Positions 42,071-49,619 of a stretch of DNA of 59,882 nucleotides are shown here, in pieces. The stretch comes from a virus. The DNA lies in the IMG/VR virus record IMGVR_UViG_3300044451_000166, positions 1-59,882 of that record; one strand, 5' to 3'. Numbering within the stretch: the stretch's first letter is position 1; each line of letters opens with the position of its first letter. The notes under the pieces are model-generated. The model was not told where the DNA came from. It did not search any database and worked only from the letters and a program-made list of their open reading frames with translations. The translations under genes were made by a program, and so were the position numbers.

Positions 42071-43242
42071 TTTTTATTTTTTGTCTCAATTGTTTTTGCA
42101 AAAAGTTCCGTGTTTTCATATATAGCCCAACCACTATAAATTGGAATTACTTCGTATTTAAATCGGTGTTCTCCGTTTGTTTCGTAAGTAACCACACTAA
42201 AACCTTGTTGCCAATTTTCATAACGTGTAAGCGGCCTTCCATCAAGATCCACACCACCTCTTGTAGACGGTACAGCACCATCAATCCGAGCAAGACAACC
42301 TGGAGACGCAGCCATGATAGTGCGAGGTCCAGAAAAATCTTCACGAGTTTTAAACGCAGTTTCAATTCGATGAATGTGACCATAAATCACGCTCGTTTTT
42401 TCATTGTTAAGGTAAACGTGGGCAGTTGAACCGGATGATTTAACACGATCTCCGTGAATAACGCGAAGTTTTTCGTTAATCCAATAATCTGATGCCGGAT
42501 ATCCAGGCCGGTATTCAACACCATATTCCTCCATCCTGCACAAATACGGAATAGTAAGTACAGGCCACGAGTCAGGGATATTTCCTTTTCGCAACCCATA
42601 CGCTGCTGCCGCATTTGTCAGTAAATATTTTGGCATTCGTTCCTCGTGATTGCCTGCAAGCCAAATGATTTTGGCTTTTGGAGCAGCTGCCCGCATTTGT
42701 GCGCAGAATGTAGTAGCGCGGTCAATAGCCGCTTGGGTAGTTTGTTGATAAGCAGGAGTGGTCAAATACTTGCCCATTTCAGGCAAATCTAAGTTATCTC
42801 CTACGCACACAATAGTTTCTGGCTGAATCATTGTAATAGCTTCCATTACCACCGCAATAGCTTTTTCGTCGTGAGTTTCGTACAACACGCCGTCTCTGCC
42901 GCGATAGTAACCAATTTGTGCGTCTGGAACAATTACGTCTTTTTTAAATGTCCCACGTGTTTTTGTAATTCCTTTTTTCTTTTCAATAATTTGAACGGGA
43001 CCACGTTGGATTACCGGCCACTCAGGTCCCTGCTCCCATTTAGGAGAAAATTGAATTGCCGCAAGGTCCTGTACTTCTGCTTCATTTTGATCGTTTTTAA
43101 ACATTTGTTGATACAAAGAAACTTGTTTAATATCACCAATGTCTTCAAGCGAAATGTTTTTTCGTTCAAGCAGCTCAGCAATTTTTCCAAGCAGTTTTTC
43201 TTTTTGTTGCGTTTTTAAAACGTCATTCACTATGTTCGACAC
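42067..43242 (-). CDS. Calcineurin-like metallophosphoesterase
   Basis: 391 residues from GTG 43242, preceded by AGGAG at seven bases. An N-terminal helical part (IAELLERKNISLEDIGD) looks like a small DNA-binding or accessory region. Catalytic motifs: VPDAQIG, CVGDNLD, LAGNHEE, VIHGDR, YGHIHR; these bind two metal ions. Substrate unknown; phage homologues may act on nucleic acids or on nucleotides. Coupled to the HslV-like gene by ATGA. Confidence 0.9.
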   Translation of the reverse strand: MSNIVNDVLKTQQKEKLLGKIAELLERKNISLEDIGDIKQVSLYQQMFKNDQNEAEVQDLAAIQFSPKWEQGPEWPVIQRGPVQIIEKKKGITKTRGTFKKDVIVPDAQIGYYRGRDGVLYETHDEKAIAVVMEAITMIQPETIVCVGDNLDLPEMGKYLTTPAYQQTTQAAIDRATTFCAQMRAAAPKAKIIWLAGNHEERMPKYLLTNAAAAYGLRKGNIPDSWPVLTIPYLCRMEEYGVEYRPGYPASDYWINEKLRVIHGDRVKSSGSTAHVYLNNEKTSVIYGHIHRIETAFKTREDFSGPRTIMAASPGCLARIDGAVPSTRGGVDLDGRPLTRYENWQQGFSVVTYETNGEHRFKYEVIPIYSGWAIYENTELFAKTIETKNKK

Positions 43243-43507
43243 AAGAGCACTCCTTGTTTACGTGACGTTGAATTGCTGAAACACTAATGTTTAATTTATT
43301 TTTTCGCATGATTCGAGCCAACCACACGGTACTGTACGTTTTACCGTGACCACTTCCAGTGTCTTTTCTAATCAATGAAATTGCGTCGTAAAGAGCTTTT
43401 TGCTCAGATTCGTCCTTCAACGAATTCAGAATTTTTATAAACTTACACTCTCGGTTCAATACCTTTGGTGCGGCTTGTAAATCAGAAATTAAAGAGCTTT
43501 TAGACAT
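43223..43507 (-). CDS. Small HTH-like protein, 94 aa
   Basis: DESEQKALYDAISLIRKDTG then YSTVWLARIMRKNKLNISVS and AIQRHVNKECSC suggest a helix-turn-helix with a final Cys pair. From memory, similar small proteins lie beside phosphoesterase or terminase genes in phages. It overlaps the phosphoesterase by 20 bases. DNA-binding is inferred. Confidence 0.6.
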   Translation of the reverse strand: MSKSSLISDLQAAPKVLNRECKFIKILNSLKDESEQKALYDAISLIRKDTGSGHGKTYSTVWLARIMRKNKLNISVSAIQRHVNKECSCVEHSE

Positions 43508-43646
43508 GGCTCTTCTTCTTTTTGCGGCGATCTACCAGTTCTTTGTCAAGTCGACCAAGAAGAGAAAATAGCAATTCTTCTTCAATTGATCCTGGATAAA
43601 CTTTGCGGAGGAAATAGATGATAAGTTTGAGGTCGTCGGTGCTCAC
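43500..43646 (-). CDS. Small hypothetical protein, 48 aa
   Basis: GTG 43646 to TAA 43500. DLKLIIYFLRKVYPGSIEEE is a likely helix pair, the end is Lys/Arg-rich (DRRKKKKSHV). It overlaps the next gene by 8 bases. It starts at or within a base or two of the predicted transcription start of the promoter just upstream, so leaderless translation is possible. Confidence 0.5.
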   Translation of the reverse strand: MSTDDLKLIIYFLRKVYPGSIEEELLFSLLGRLDKELVDRRKKKKSHV

Positions 43647-43653
43647 GTAATCA

Positions 43654-43682
43654 ACTCTACCCTATTTAAGGTAGAATGTCAA
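43654..43682 (-). promoter_or_regulatory. Promoter candidate with perfect -35 and overlapping inverted repeat
   Basis: On the minus strand TTGACA (43682-43677), 17-base spacer, TAGAGT (43659-43654). -35 is perfect, -10 matches four of six. An inverted repeat (tctacc 43656-43661, ggtaga 43670-43675) covers the spacer and the -10, as an operator would. It lies at the end of the endolysin gene and could serve the HTH/phosphoesterase/HslV-like/portal genes. Confidence 0.5.
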
Positions 43683-44238
43683 CTATGGGAGCAACATTGT
43701 TCTTTTGCATGTATTCCACAACCGCTGGGGGCGGGGTCGAGCCCCTTACGTAGCGCAAGTGCCACGGCTCTTCTGGAACAACTTCCCAGCTAAATCCAAA
43801 CGTGGAAACGTTATCAATAAGCCACTTTAAACGCTTGGGTTCGGCGGCAGTATGCACGTCAACAGCAATACCAAGATTATGTTGAGATGTTCCAGGCGCG
43901 GCAAGGCTGGCAAGTTTGGGGTCTTTTTTATACCATTTGACACCGTTAAACATTCGCGTTGCATTGCCGTTTGGTTTTTTTGTGTAGCGTTGTTTAAACG
44001 CCGCAAGTTGAGCATCATACGTGCGATAGGTATCGCCAGCCGAAACGGGCTTCAGTTCAACACCATCAGCCTTTGCTTTTTCGACCATCGCCGCCCACGC
44101 AGCAGCCGCAATCCAATGCAATTTGCCACCACCAACGGCTGGGCGCAACAGCGAATCGGGAAGTCTGCCCGGCTCAACACCCTTTAGATCATCGGGAAGT
44201 TTTACAGGAACAACGTAGTCCCAAGCAACCTTAGACAT
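43666..44238 (-). CDS. Endolysin, VanY-type M15 peptidase
   Basis: 190 residues from ATG 44238 (GAGGATAACA just upstream). SAGDTYRTYDAQLAAFKQRY, SQHNLGIAVDVH (His120, Asp127) and PWHLRYV (His160) form the zinc-peptidase site of D-Ala-D-Ala carboxypeptidase-like endolysins. No signal peptide, so it relies on a holin. The neighbouring genes encode small membrane proteins and a lipoprotein, a typical lysis region. Overlaps the upstream gene by 8 bases. Confidence 0.85.
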   Translation of the reverse strand: MSKVAWDYVVPVKLPDDLKGVEPGRLPDSLLRPAVGGGKLHWIAAAAWAAMVEKAKADGVELKPVSAGDTYRTYDAQLAAFKQRYTKKPNGNATRMFNGVKWYKKDPKLASLAAPGTSQHNLGIAVDVHTAAEPKRLKWLIDNVSTFGFSWEVVPEEPWHLRYVRGSTPPPAVVEYMQKNNVAPIVDILP

Positions 44239-44512
44239 TGTTATCCTCAGTAGTAGTGCTTTCTTCATCTTCTCGATTGCGGCCAGTAGAAATCATCAAA
44301 CCAGCAAGAGTGCCGGTAATAAAGGTAGCAATTGACGACAAAACGCTAAAAAACATTTTATCATTTTCTGATTGAACCCCAATTGGTTGAGCTACAAACA
44401 CCAATGCATACAAAACCCCTGTGGTAGTAATTAACAACACCCCAGCCAATACACAACCTACGATAAACTTAAGTCGTGCGTCAAGGTCTTCTGAGGTAAG
44501 CTTATCTTTCAT
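44231..44512 (-). CDS. Membrane protein, two TM segments, holin candidate
   Basis: 93 residues from ATG 44512 (GGAG, eight bases). Charged N-terminus KDKLTSEDLDARLKF, TM1 about FIVGCVLAGVLLITTTGVLY, TM2 about FFSVLSSIATFITGTLAGLM, charged acidic C-terminus. Adjacent to the endolysin; thus the best-placed holin candidate, though similar proteins in other phages are only called membrane proteins. Confidence 0.6.
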   Translation of the reverse strand: MKDKLTSEDLDARLKFIVGCVLAGVLLITTTGVLYALVFVAQPIGVQSENDKMFFSVLSSIATFITGTLAGLMISTGRNREDEESTTTEDNNV

Positions 44513-44697
44513 TCTTCTGTCTCCTGTTCCCAATCAAAATCAATGAGGTCTTTTGAACATGCGCCATCTACCTTGCAATAAGGAGGGTTACAAGCCTCTT
44601 CTTCCCATTTCTCAGGATCTTGGCATTCGTATCTATAGTGGCCGTCATATCCGCATCCAGCAAGAAACAGCAGTAAAACGACAACGACATTTTTCAT
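44509..44697 (-). CDS. Small lipoprotein
   Basis: 62 residues. Signal segment MKNVVVVLLLFLAGC ends in the lipobox LAGC; then YDGHYRYECQDPEKWEE, CNPPYCKVDGAC and an acidic end. Mature form has five or more cysteines including the lipidated one. Similar short lipoproteins with GYDGHYRYxCQDP occur widely in aquatic phages, from memory. A spanin-like or superinfection-immunity role is possible. ATGA-type overlap downstream. Confidence 0.75.
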   Translation of the reverse strand: MKNVVVVLLLFLAGCGYDGHYRYECQDPEKWEEEACNPPYCKVDGACSKDLIDFDWEQETEE

Positions 44698-44948
44698 TAA
44701 ACCTCTTCTTTTGGAGCTTTTTTGTCCACCTTTGCAAAAACAGCATTAATTTCATCCGTGTCAAGTTTTCCGTCATCAAGAAATTCTCGAGCCAAACCTT
44801 CGGCCACCGTGGCTACACCAGCAATTCCCGCCATAAACACGGCTTTCCAAACAGGAACTCCGGCAATAGTTCCAGCGCCAATAATCCCAAGGCCGCTTGC
44901 GGCAAATGTCGCAAGCATACGAAGAAGAATATTTTTTAAAACTGACAT
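44697..44948 (-). CDS. Small membrane protein, 83 aa
   Basis: Hydrophobic from residue 8 to about 48 (LLRMLATFAASGLGIIGAGT, KAVFMAGIAGVATVAE) followed by LDDGKLDTDEINAVFAKVDK. This pattern (two TM helices then an EF-hand-like acidic helix) recurs in phages beside lysis genes, from memory. Possible holin or holin partner. Confidence 0.6.
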   Translation of the reverse strand: MSVLKNILLRMLATFAASGLGIIGAGTIAGVPVWKAVFMAGIAGVATVAEGLAREFLDDGKLDTDEINAVFAKVDKKAPKEEV

Positions 44949-44951
44949 AAC

Positions 44952-45167
44952 TTACTTTTTCGTAACATGCCACTCAATGTGGTCATTTAGTCGAGTGCCT
45001 ACTTTGTCAACGCTTCTCTTAACATTTTTTATTTCATTCATTACAACGTCATGGTCAACTTTGTTTTCATGTCTAAAATCAATCACAAACTTAATGAGAT
45101 AACCAATACCTGCACCAAACAATGGAATGGTTGTGCTTACTATTGCAATCCAAATCGCCTCATTCAT
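44952..45167 (-). CDS. Membrane-anchored coiled-coil protein, 71 aa
   Basis: One TM helix at about 5-28 (IWIAIVSTTIPLFGAGIGYL), then a charged coiled coil (RHENKVDHDVVMNEIKNVKR) ending EWHVTKK. This resembles DUF2746-type phage membrane proteins. It completes the set of three small membrane proteins around the endolysin and lipoprotein. Confidence 0.6.
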   Translation of the reverse strand: MNEAIWIAIVSTTIPLFGAGIGYLIKFVIDFRHENKVDHDVVMNEIKNVKRSVDKVGTRLNDHIEWHVTKK

Positions 45168-45169
45168 AA

Positions 45170-46318
45170 TTATGCACGTCGTCCCTTTTTACGAATGTTT
45201 ATTGGAACAGCATTGGAGTATTTAGTGGGAATACCTTCCGCAGATCCAATTGAAGCATCTGGGTTAAGTGGTCGAATAAAACTACTTGGGCCAGCTTTAT
45301 ATCCAGACCGTCTAAACCCAGGGGTAATCTTGTGACGAAGCAACCCAACTTTTCCACCATGACCCATATACTCGTCTAAGAAACGTACATCATGGGTATC
45401 CGAATCGTAAGTAGAAAAAGTTTGGCGGTTACCATGGCGGTCAACCATGTCCCATTGTTTTGGCTTTTTCTGACCATCTTTTGCCCATACAACAGCCTGT
45501 GCTGTTTTACCCGCGTCAACTCGTTGACGCACGCGTTCAACAGGGGTCTGTTCGCTAATACTTCCAGTTAGCCTGTAGTTAGCAGGAACATCGTAGTCAA
45601 ACTCGCGCTCACCGGGGCGCAACACTCTGTTCATTGTTTGTTTTGTGTAGTTTGAATGCGTAAGATACGGGTAAGCTTTAGCCAATCCAATGGCTTCATT
45701 GTCACGAGAACCTTTTATATTAAAGTCGTGAATCCACGGACCAGCCATTGTTGTTTGATGCCACGGAACATCAGACCACATGTTTCCTCGCAAAACAGGA
45801 ATCATTCCAGAAGATCGCGCTAATCTAGCACCTTTGCGAGATTCCATAATTGCCAACGCTCCGGCATATTGTGGATTCTCTGCCCAATATGCAGAACGAA
45901 TCTTTTGCGCTTGGATTACGGCGTTGTTTTCTGGTGACCCTATGCCAGCATGGCCGCTTTCGGCGTTGCATAACGTTGTGCACTCTGGTGTCCTACAACC
46001 AGAGCAGGAGTCAAAAATTCCACTAGTATCTGCATGAGCAAGAGACATTCCCATTTGATGCGTGGCCCTAACTCGAGGGTCTGGGTGCTCTAAATTTTTT
46101 AGAATTTTTGTATTTTGCCAAGCTCTTCTTCTTGGTCCCGGACCTTGAGAACCACTAATCATCTGCAATCCAGCGCCACCACGAGAAGTCTGTGAGCTCT
46201 TAAACAAATCCCAATCGTTTTGAACTTTACGTTGCCCTTCAAAAGTAGAAAGAAGTGCTCGGTATTCAGATTCACTTACAGAGTTGACAATGTCCGTCAA
46301 CGGTTTCTTACGTGCCAT
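45170..46318 (-). CDS. GP88-family protein
   Basis: 382 residues. Cys-rich segment CSGCRTPECTTLCNAESGHA, then IPVLRGNMWSDVPWH, YPYLTHSNYTKQ, ANYRLTGSISEQTPVE and HDVRFLDE. The order and spacing match the gene-product-88 domain known from mycobacteriophages, whose function is undefined; the domain looks related to radical-SAM-like or nucleotide-binding proteins only weakly, so no activity is claimed. Good ribosome site (GGAG). Between small unknown virion-like genes and the lysis region. Confidence 0.7.
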   Translation of the reverse strand: MARKKPLTDIVNSVSESEYRALLSTFEGQRKVQNDWDLFKSSQTSRGGAGLQMISGSQGPGPRRRAWQNTKILKNLEHPDPRVRATHQMGMSLAHADTSGIFDSCSGCRTPECTTLCNAESGHAGIGSPENNAVIQAQKIRSAYWAENPQYAGALAIMESRKGARLARSSGMIPVLRGNMWSDVPWHQTTMAGPWIHDFNIKGSRDNEAIGLAKAYPYLTHSNYTKQTMNRVLRPGEREFDYDVPANYRLTGSISEQTPVERVRQRVDAGKTAQAVVWAKDGQKKPKQWDMVDRHGNRQTFSTYDSDTHDVRFLDEYMGHGGKVGLLRHKITPGFRRSGYKAGPSSFIRPLNPDASIGSAEGIPTKYSNAVPINIRKKGRRA

Positions 46319-46320
46319 AT

Positions 46321-46860
46321 TTATTCTCCTATTGGGTAGTCGTATTTATCTTTTTTACCTTCCGACACATGCATAGAACGACGACGAAGATCGTCTTCCT
46401 GCAACAGTCGGCCAACTTCTTCAGGTTTTGCCACGCTGGATTTCTTTTGATCAAGTATTGGTTTTTGAGGACCAAAAGTATCTATTGGATTTTGAAATTG
46501 CACTGAAGATATGATTTGATTATCATTACCATCTCCGGCAAGGTTTTTTTGCACAGAATACCCGGTTGGCTGATATGTATTTACCCCAAGTACGTTTTTA
46601 AGGAATGTAGTCAAAACAAAAGGATGTCGACGTTCCCGAACCTTGGGCGGCGGGGCAACTTGAAAAACTGCGTTAAATGCATTAATGCGGCTTTGATACA
46701 TCCCAGGACTGTAGACACCCGGGGTGTAATAACCTTGCGGGGATAAACCGTAGCGCTGGGCAATACCCGACTGCAGGTCTTCCGTGTCTGTCAGCCGATC
46801 AGTTGGCTCATCAGCCTCGCTGACACCAATGTCGGCGCCAGTGTCTGCGCCGCCTTCCAT
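46321..46860 (-). CDS. Hypothetical protein, 179 aa
   Basis: Acidic N-terminus (GADTGADIGVSEADEPTDRL), then Tyr/Pro/Gly-rich part GYYTPGVYSPGMYQSR and a helical end (KPEEVGRLLQEDDLRRRS). No family. It lies two bases after the following gene ends and two before GP88; virion-associated role possible. Confidence 0.55.
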   Translation of the reverse strand: MEGGADTGADIGVSEADEPTDRLTDTEDLQSGIAQRYGLSPQGYYTPGVYSPGMYQSRINAFNAVFQVAPPPKVRERRHPFVLTTFLKNVLGVNTYQPTGYSVQKNLAGDGNDNQIISSVQFQNPIDTFGPQKPILDQKKSSVAKPEEVGRLLQEDDLRRRSMHVSEGKKDKYDYPIGE

Positions 46861-46862
46861 AG

Positions 46863-47270
46863 CTAGTCAGAAACAACCGTGGGGTTCGGGCGGTTCATGT
46901 GGCCGCCATCGTTGTAAGAGTACTCCCACTGCGGCATTCCATCGCCAGCCATTGCTCCCTCAACAAACTCGCTAAGCACTGACGGCGCTTCAATCCAGGA
47001 AGCTGAACCTACGTGTGCTCGCTCGCGCATGGTGTCTGCGGCGTGTTTGTAGAACATTTCCGCGTTGTTGTGGTTTTGACGCCTTGGTGATGGGGCAGTG
47101 TCCATGTACGCGCCGACTGCAAAGTCATTTGGAACGTCGGTGTCGGTTGCGACACCCTCCTCAAAGCGGAGGGGACCCTTATTCATCGGGATGCTCGGGG
47201 CCATTGAGCGCTCGAAAAGAATCTCGTCTCGGCTTCGCTCAGGGAACATTGGGGCAGGTGAAACTGTCAT
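46863..47270 (-). CDS. Hypothetical protein, 135 aa
   Basis: MTVSPAPMFPERSRDEILF, NNAEMFYKHAADTMRERAHV and a C-terminal Gly/Tyr/Asn-rich part. More GC-rich than its neighbours. AAGGAG lies seven bases before the ATG, inside a small inverted repeat. It follows the large terminase gene. No function can be named. Confidence 0.55.
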   Translation of the reverse strand: MTVSPAPMFPERSRDEILFERSMAPSIPMNKGPLRFEEGVATDTDVPNDFAVGAYMDTAPSPRRQNHNNAEMFYKHAADTMRERAHVGSASWIEAPSVLSEFVEGAMAGDGMPQWEYSYNDGGHMNRPNPTVVSD

Positions 47271-47297
47271 GTAACACTCCTTAGATTGACGTGTTAC
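47271..47297 (-). promoter_or_regulatory. Inverted repeat presenting a ribosome site
   Basis: gtaacac (47271-47277) and gtgttac (47291-47297) form a 7-bp stem with the Shine-Dalgarno of the 135-aa gene (AAGGAG on the minus strand) at the loop edge. It may modulate translation. The stem is short, so the effect is uncertain. Confidence 0.35.
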
Positions 47298-47309
47298 TCA
47301 AGAATACCA

Positions 47310-48866
47310 TTAATTAAAGAAAGGGTTTTCTGATACCTGGATGGTGGGTAAGGTGTCGTGAATGGTCATGGAACACGCTATTGCTAGTGAATCTGGGTAG
47401 TCGTCAAATGCGCCTTTTTCATCAGGGGCTTCTGCCAACATGTACGGACCTCGATAAATTTTTTCAAGGTCGTTCATTTGTTGATTAAAACGCTTCCACA
47501 TCCTAGAACGCCGCGCTCTAGAGTGACCGGGAATGACCAGCTGTTCTCTTTGAATAAGTTCGGTAAGATGCACCCACCGTTCGTTTTGATTTTTTGAGTC
47601 CGACGCTACGGCAATAATTTCAATTTGGGGCAACAAGATCTGCAGACGCTCGGCAACTGCCCCACCCACTCCTTGGGCATCAACTCCAATTCTTAGTATT
47701 TCGTAATTACGCAAAAACTCAATGATTTGAAAATATTGCTGCTCCCACTCCTCATTATGGATTTCCAGCCAATTAAGGATTCGATGCTCGTAAAAGCCAA
47801 AAGGATCCGGGTGGTCCCAATCAACCCACACAACCGTCACAACTGTTGAGTCGTTAGATCTAGCTACGTCAATACCAACAACAACTTGAGTACGCCACCA
47901 TTGTTTAACCATGGGCATGGAAGGGTCGTACAACCGCTCTAACCGTTCTTCAGTAACAAACATTCCCTTTTCAAGCATCCATCTATTGCAATACGACATT
48001 TGAAATTCGTCAGAATCTTCCCCAATACGCAACTTTTCTTTAGAAATAAACTTGGCATAATTGTTGTTGTACTTAGCAGCAACTTTCCAATCGTATTCAA
48101 AATGACATTCTCTAAAGTTACGAGTTCTGTTGTTGACTCGTCGTTTGTTGTATTGAATCATTTTGTAAAAGTAAGATTTGTTACGAGTTGCGGTCCCAGT
48201 AAGCATGATGCTTCCGTTGTTAAACGCCAACATTGGTTTGATGGATTTGGCGATAACAAATTCGTCTGCTTCTTGAGCCTCGTCAATTAATATAAAGTGA
48301 TAAGTTTTTGATTCAATTTTTGCTTTAGGGTTACAAGTCTGCATGCGGCAAAGTGATCCAGAACGCTTAAGGGAAATGATCTTTCCTTTCCCGCGAGTGC
48401 CCCCCGCCTGAGTCTTGTCGTCAATTTCTGAGTCGAGAAGGAAATTAAGCGCGTGGTCGCTAGTAAGTTTGCTAACAATGCGACTAAAAACGGTGTCAGC
48501 TTGATCTTCAACTGGAGCAAATACCCCACACCAAAAACCTTTACTAAATTTTGACAACCACGTTGGGTATACAGGAGCAAGTTTTGGCAAGATAACCATC
48601 ATTGCCGCTAAAACATTAGAAACTACTTCTGATTTACCACTTTGACGAGTAGCCACTAACGTCATTTCTTCACCATCACCCAAAACAATAGACTCAACCA
48701 TGCGATATGCAATGGGTACTTGGTAAGGAAACAATTCAATATTACAAAATTGTTCCGTAAACAAAACTAATTTAGTGACTAATTGATCAACAAACTCAGC
48801 TGATGTTTCGTCTAATTCTTCAGAAATGTCTTCTGGTAATAGTTCTTCATCCAAAACGTCAGACAT
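47310..48866 (-). CDS. terL: Terminase large subunit
   Basis: 518 residues. ATPase: ATRQSGKS (72-79), Walker B FILIDEAQE (Asp195, Glu196), motif III LTGTATRN. Nuclease: VGIDVARSND (Asp333), IGVDAQGVGG, and FDDYPDSLAIA. It cuts and pumps DNA into the capsid. No small terminase subunit was recognised nearby; one of the small genes just upstream (48873-49335) could fill that role. No strong ribosome site before the ATG. Confidence 0.95.
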   Translation of the reverse strand: MSDVLDEELLPEDISEELDETSAEFVDQLVTKLVLFTEQFCNIELFPYQVPIAYRMVESIVLGDGEEMTLVATRQSGKSEVVSNVLAAMMVILPKLAPVYPTWLSKFSKGFWCGVFAPVEDQADTVFSRIVSKLTSDHALNFLLDSEIDDKTQAGGTRGKGKIISLKRSGSLCRMQTCNPKAKIESKTYHFILIDEAQEADEFVIAKSIKPMLAFNNGSIMLTGTATRNKSYFYKMIQYNKRRVNNRTRNFRECHFEYDWKVAAKYNNNYAKFISKEKLRIGEDSDEFQMSYCNRWMLEKGMFVTEERLERLYDPSMPMVKQWWRTQVVVGIDVARSNDSTVVTVVWVDWDHPDPFGFYEHRILNWLEIHNEEWEQQYFQIIEFLRNYEILRIGVDAQGVGGAVAERLQILLPQIEIIAVASDSKNQNERWVHLTELIQREQLVIPGHSRARRSRMWKRFNQQMNDLEKIYRGPYMLAEAPDEKGAFDDYPDSLAIACSMTIHDTLPTIQVSENPFFN

Positions 48867-48872
48867 AAAACT

Positions 48873-49100
48873 TTAAAATAACGTTAGTTGATCGGGATTT
48901 TCTCTCGGCCTTGGTTTATCAATACTTTCAATAACGTCTCTAACACGCAACAAAAACTCAAGCATTTCTTCAGATTTTACACACTGATACGTCCGCTCGA
49001 TGGTAAACGACTCTTCAAAAAAAGTTTTATTACCAGGCATTCCCACTAGTTGAGCAACGTCTTGTGAAAGTCGTTGTATGTCTTTAAAGTATCTACTCAT
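48873..49100 (-). CDS. Small protein with C-terminal QLTLF
   Basis: 75 residues: helical start MSRYFKDIQRLSQDVAQLVG, then EEMLEFLLRVRDVIESIDK and the extreme C-terminus ENPDQLTLF. QLTLF is similar to the sliding-clamp-binding pentapeptide. Alternatively it is the small terminase partner, as it precedes terL, but it lacks an obvious HTH. GAGGAAACA upstream gives a good ribosome site. Confidence 0.6.
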   Translation of the reverse strand: MSRYFKDIQRLSQDVAQLVGMPGNKTFFEESFTIERTYQCVKSEEMLEFLLRVRDVIESIDKPRPRENPDQLTLF

Positions 49101-49335
49101 TGTTTCCTCGTTTCTTTATCTCATCCCAGATTACCGTAATTGCTTCAATGTGTTGAGTAACTTCTTCCTCCGGACCCCTATGATATCGCCACTTGTCAAA
49201 AGCAGCGCCAAGCCCCATGATGCTTGAATCAATCCAAATTTTTAGAGATGGGCCGTCCAACAACGCTGCCCGTTGCTGTGCCCTAGTTGGTGTTTGATTG
49301 TTAAGTCCAGATTCTTGTTTTTTAAACAATTTCAT
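49093..49335 (-). CDS. Hypothetical protein, 80 aa
   Basis: From ATG 49335 (GGAG at seven bases). MKLFKKQESGLNNQTPTRAQ, then LDGPSLKIWIDSSIMGLGAA and EEEVTQHIEAITVIWDEIKK. Helical and acidic-to-basic mix. Overlaps the next gene by 8 bases. Function unknown. Confidence 0.55.
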   Translation of the reverse strand: MKLFKKQESGLNNQTPTRAQQRAALLDGPSLKIWIDSSIMGLGAAFDKWRYHRGPEEEVTQHIEAITVIWDEIKKRGNNE

Positions 49336-49610
49336 TTCCAATCTCCAATTTCTTGTGATTTAACATCCATCATTCTTCCATTTAAAGCATACAAAAGCCC
49401 ATCTTGCTCATCCATTTTTGTTTGTGATTTTGTACAAATTCCAACCTGAAACACATATTTAAGAACACGTACCTGTAACCCTTTGCCTTTTCTCCAATAT
49501 CCCCCTAATTCGTGAACCCACCCAGAAGATATAACGGGTATTTTTTTAACGCCGTTGTCCCTGATAATCCAATAAAAAGAACCAAACCCATAAACAACAT
49601 TTAACTTCAT
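49332..49610 (-). CDS. Hypothetical protein, 92 aa
   Basis: Beta-rich: NVVYGFGSFYWIIRDNGVKK, ISSGWVHELGGYWRKGKGLQ, then helical end. Aromatic-rich, with no known family. It overlaps the next gene by 4 bases. No strong ribosome site is seen. Confidence 0.5.
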   Translation of the reverse strand: MKLNVVYGFGSFYWIIRDNGVKKIPVISSGWVHELGGYWRKGKGLQVRVLKYVFQVGICTKSQTKMDEQDGLLYALNGRMMDVKSQEIGDWK

Positions 49611-49619
49611 GTGTAGATT

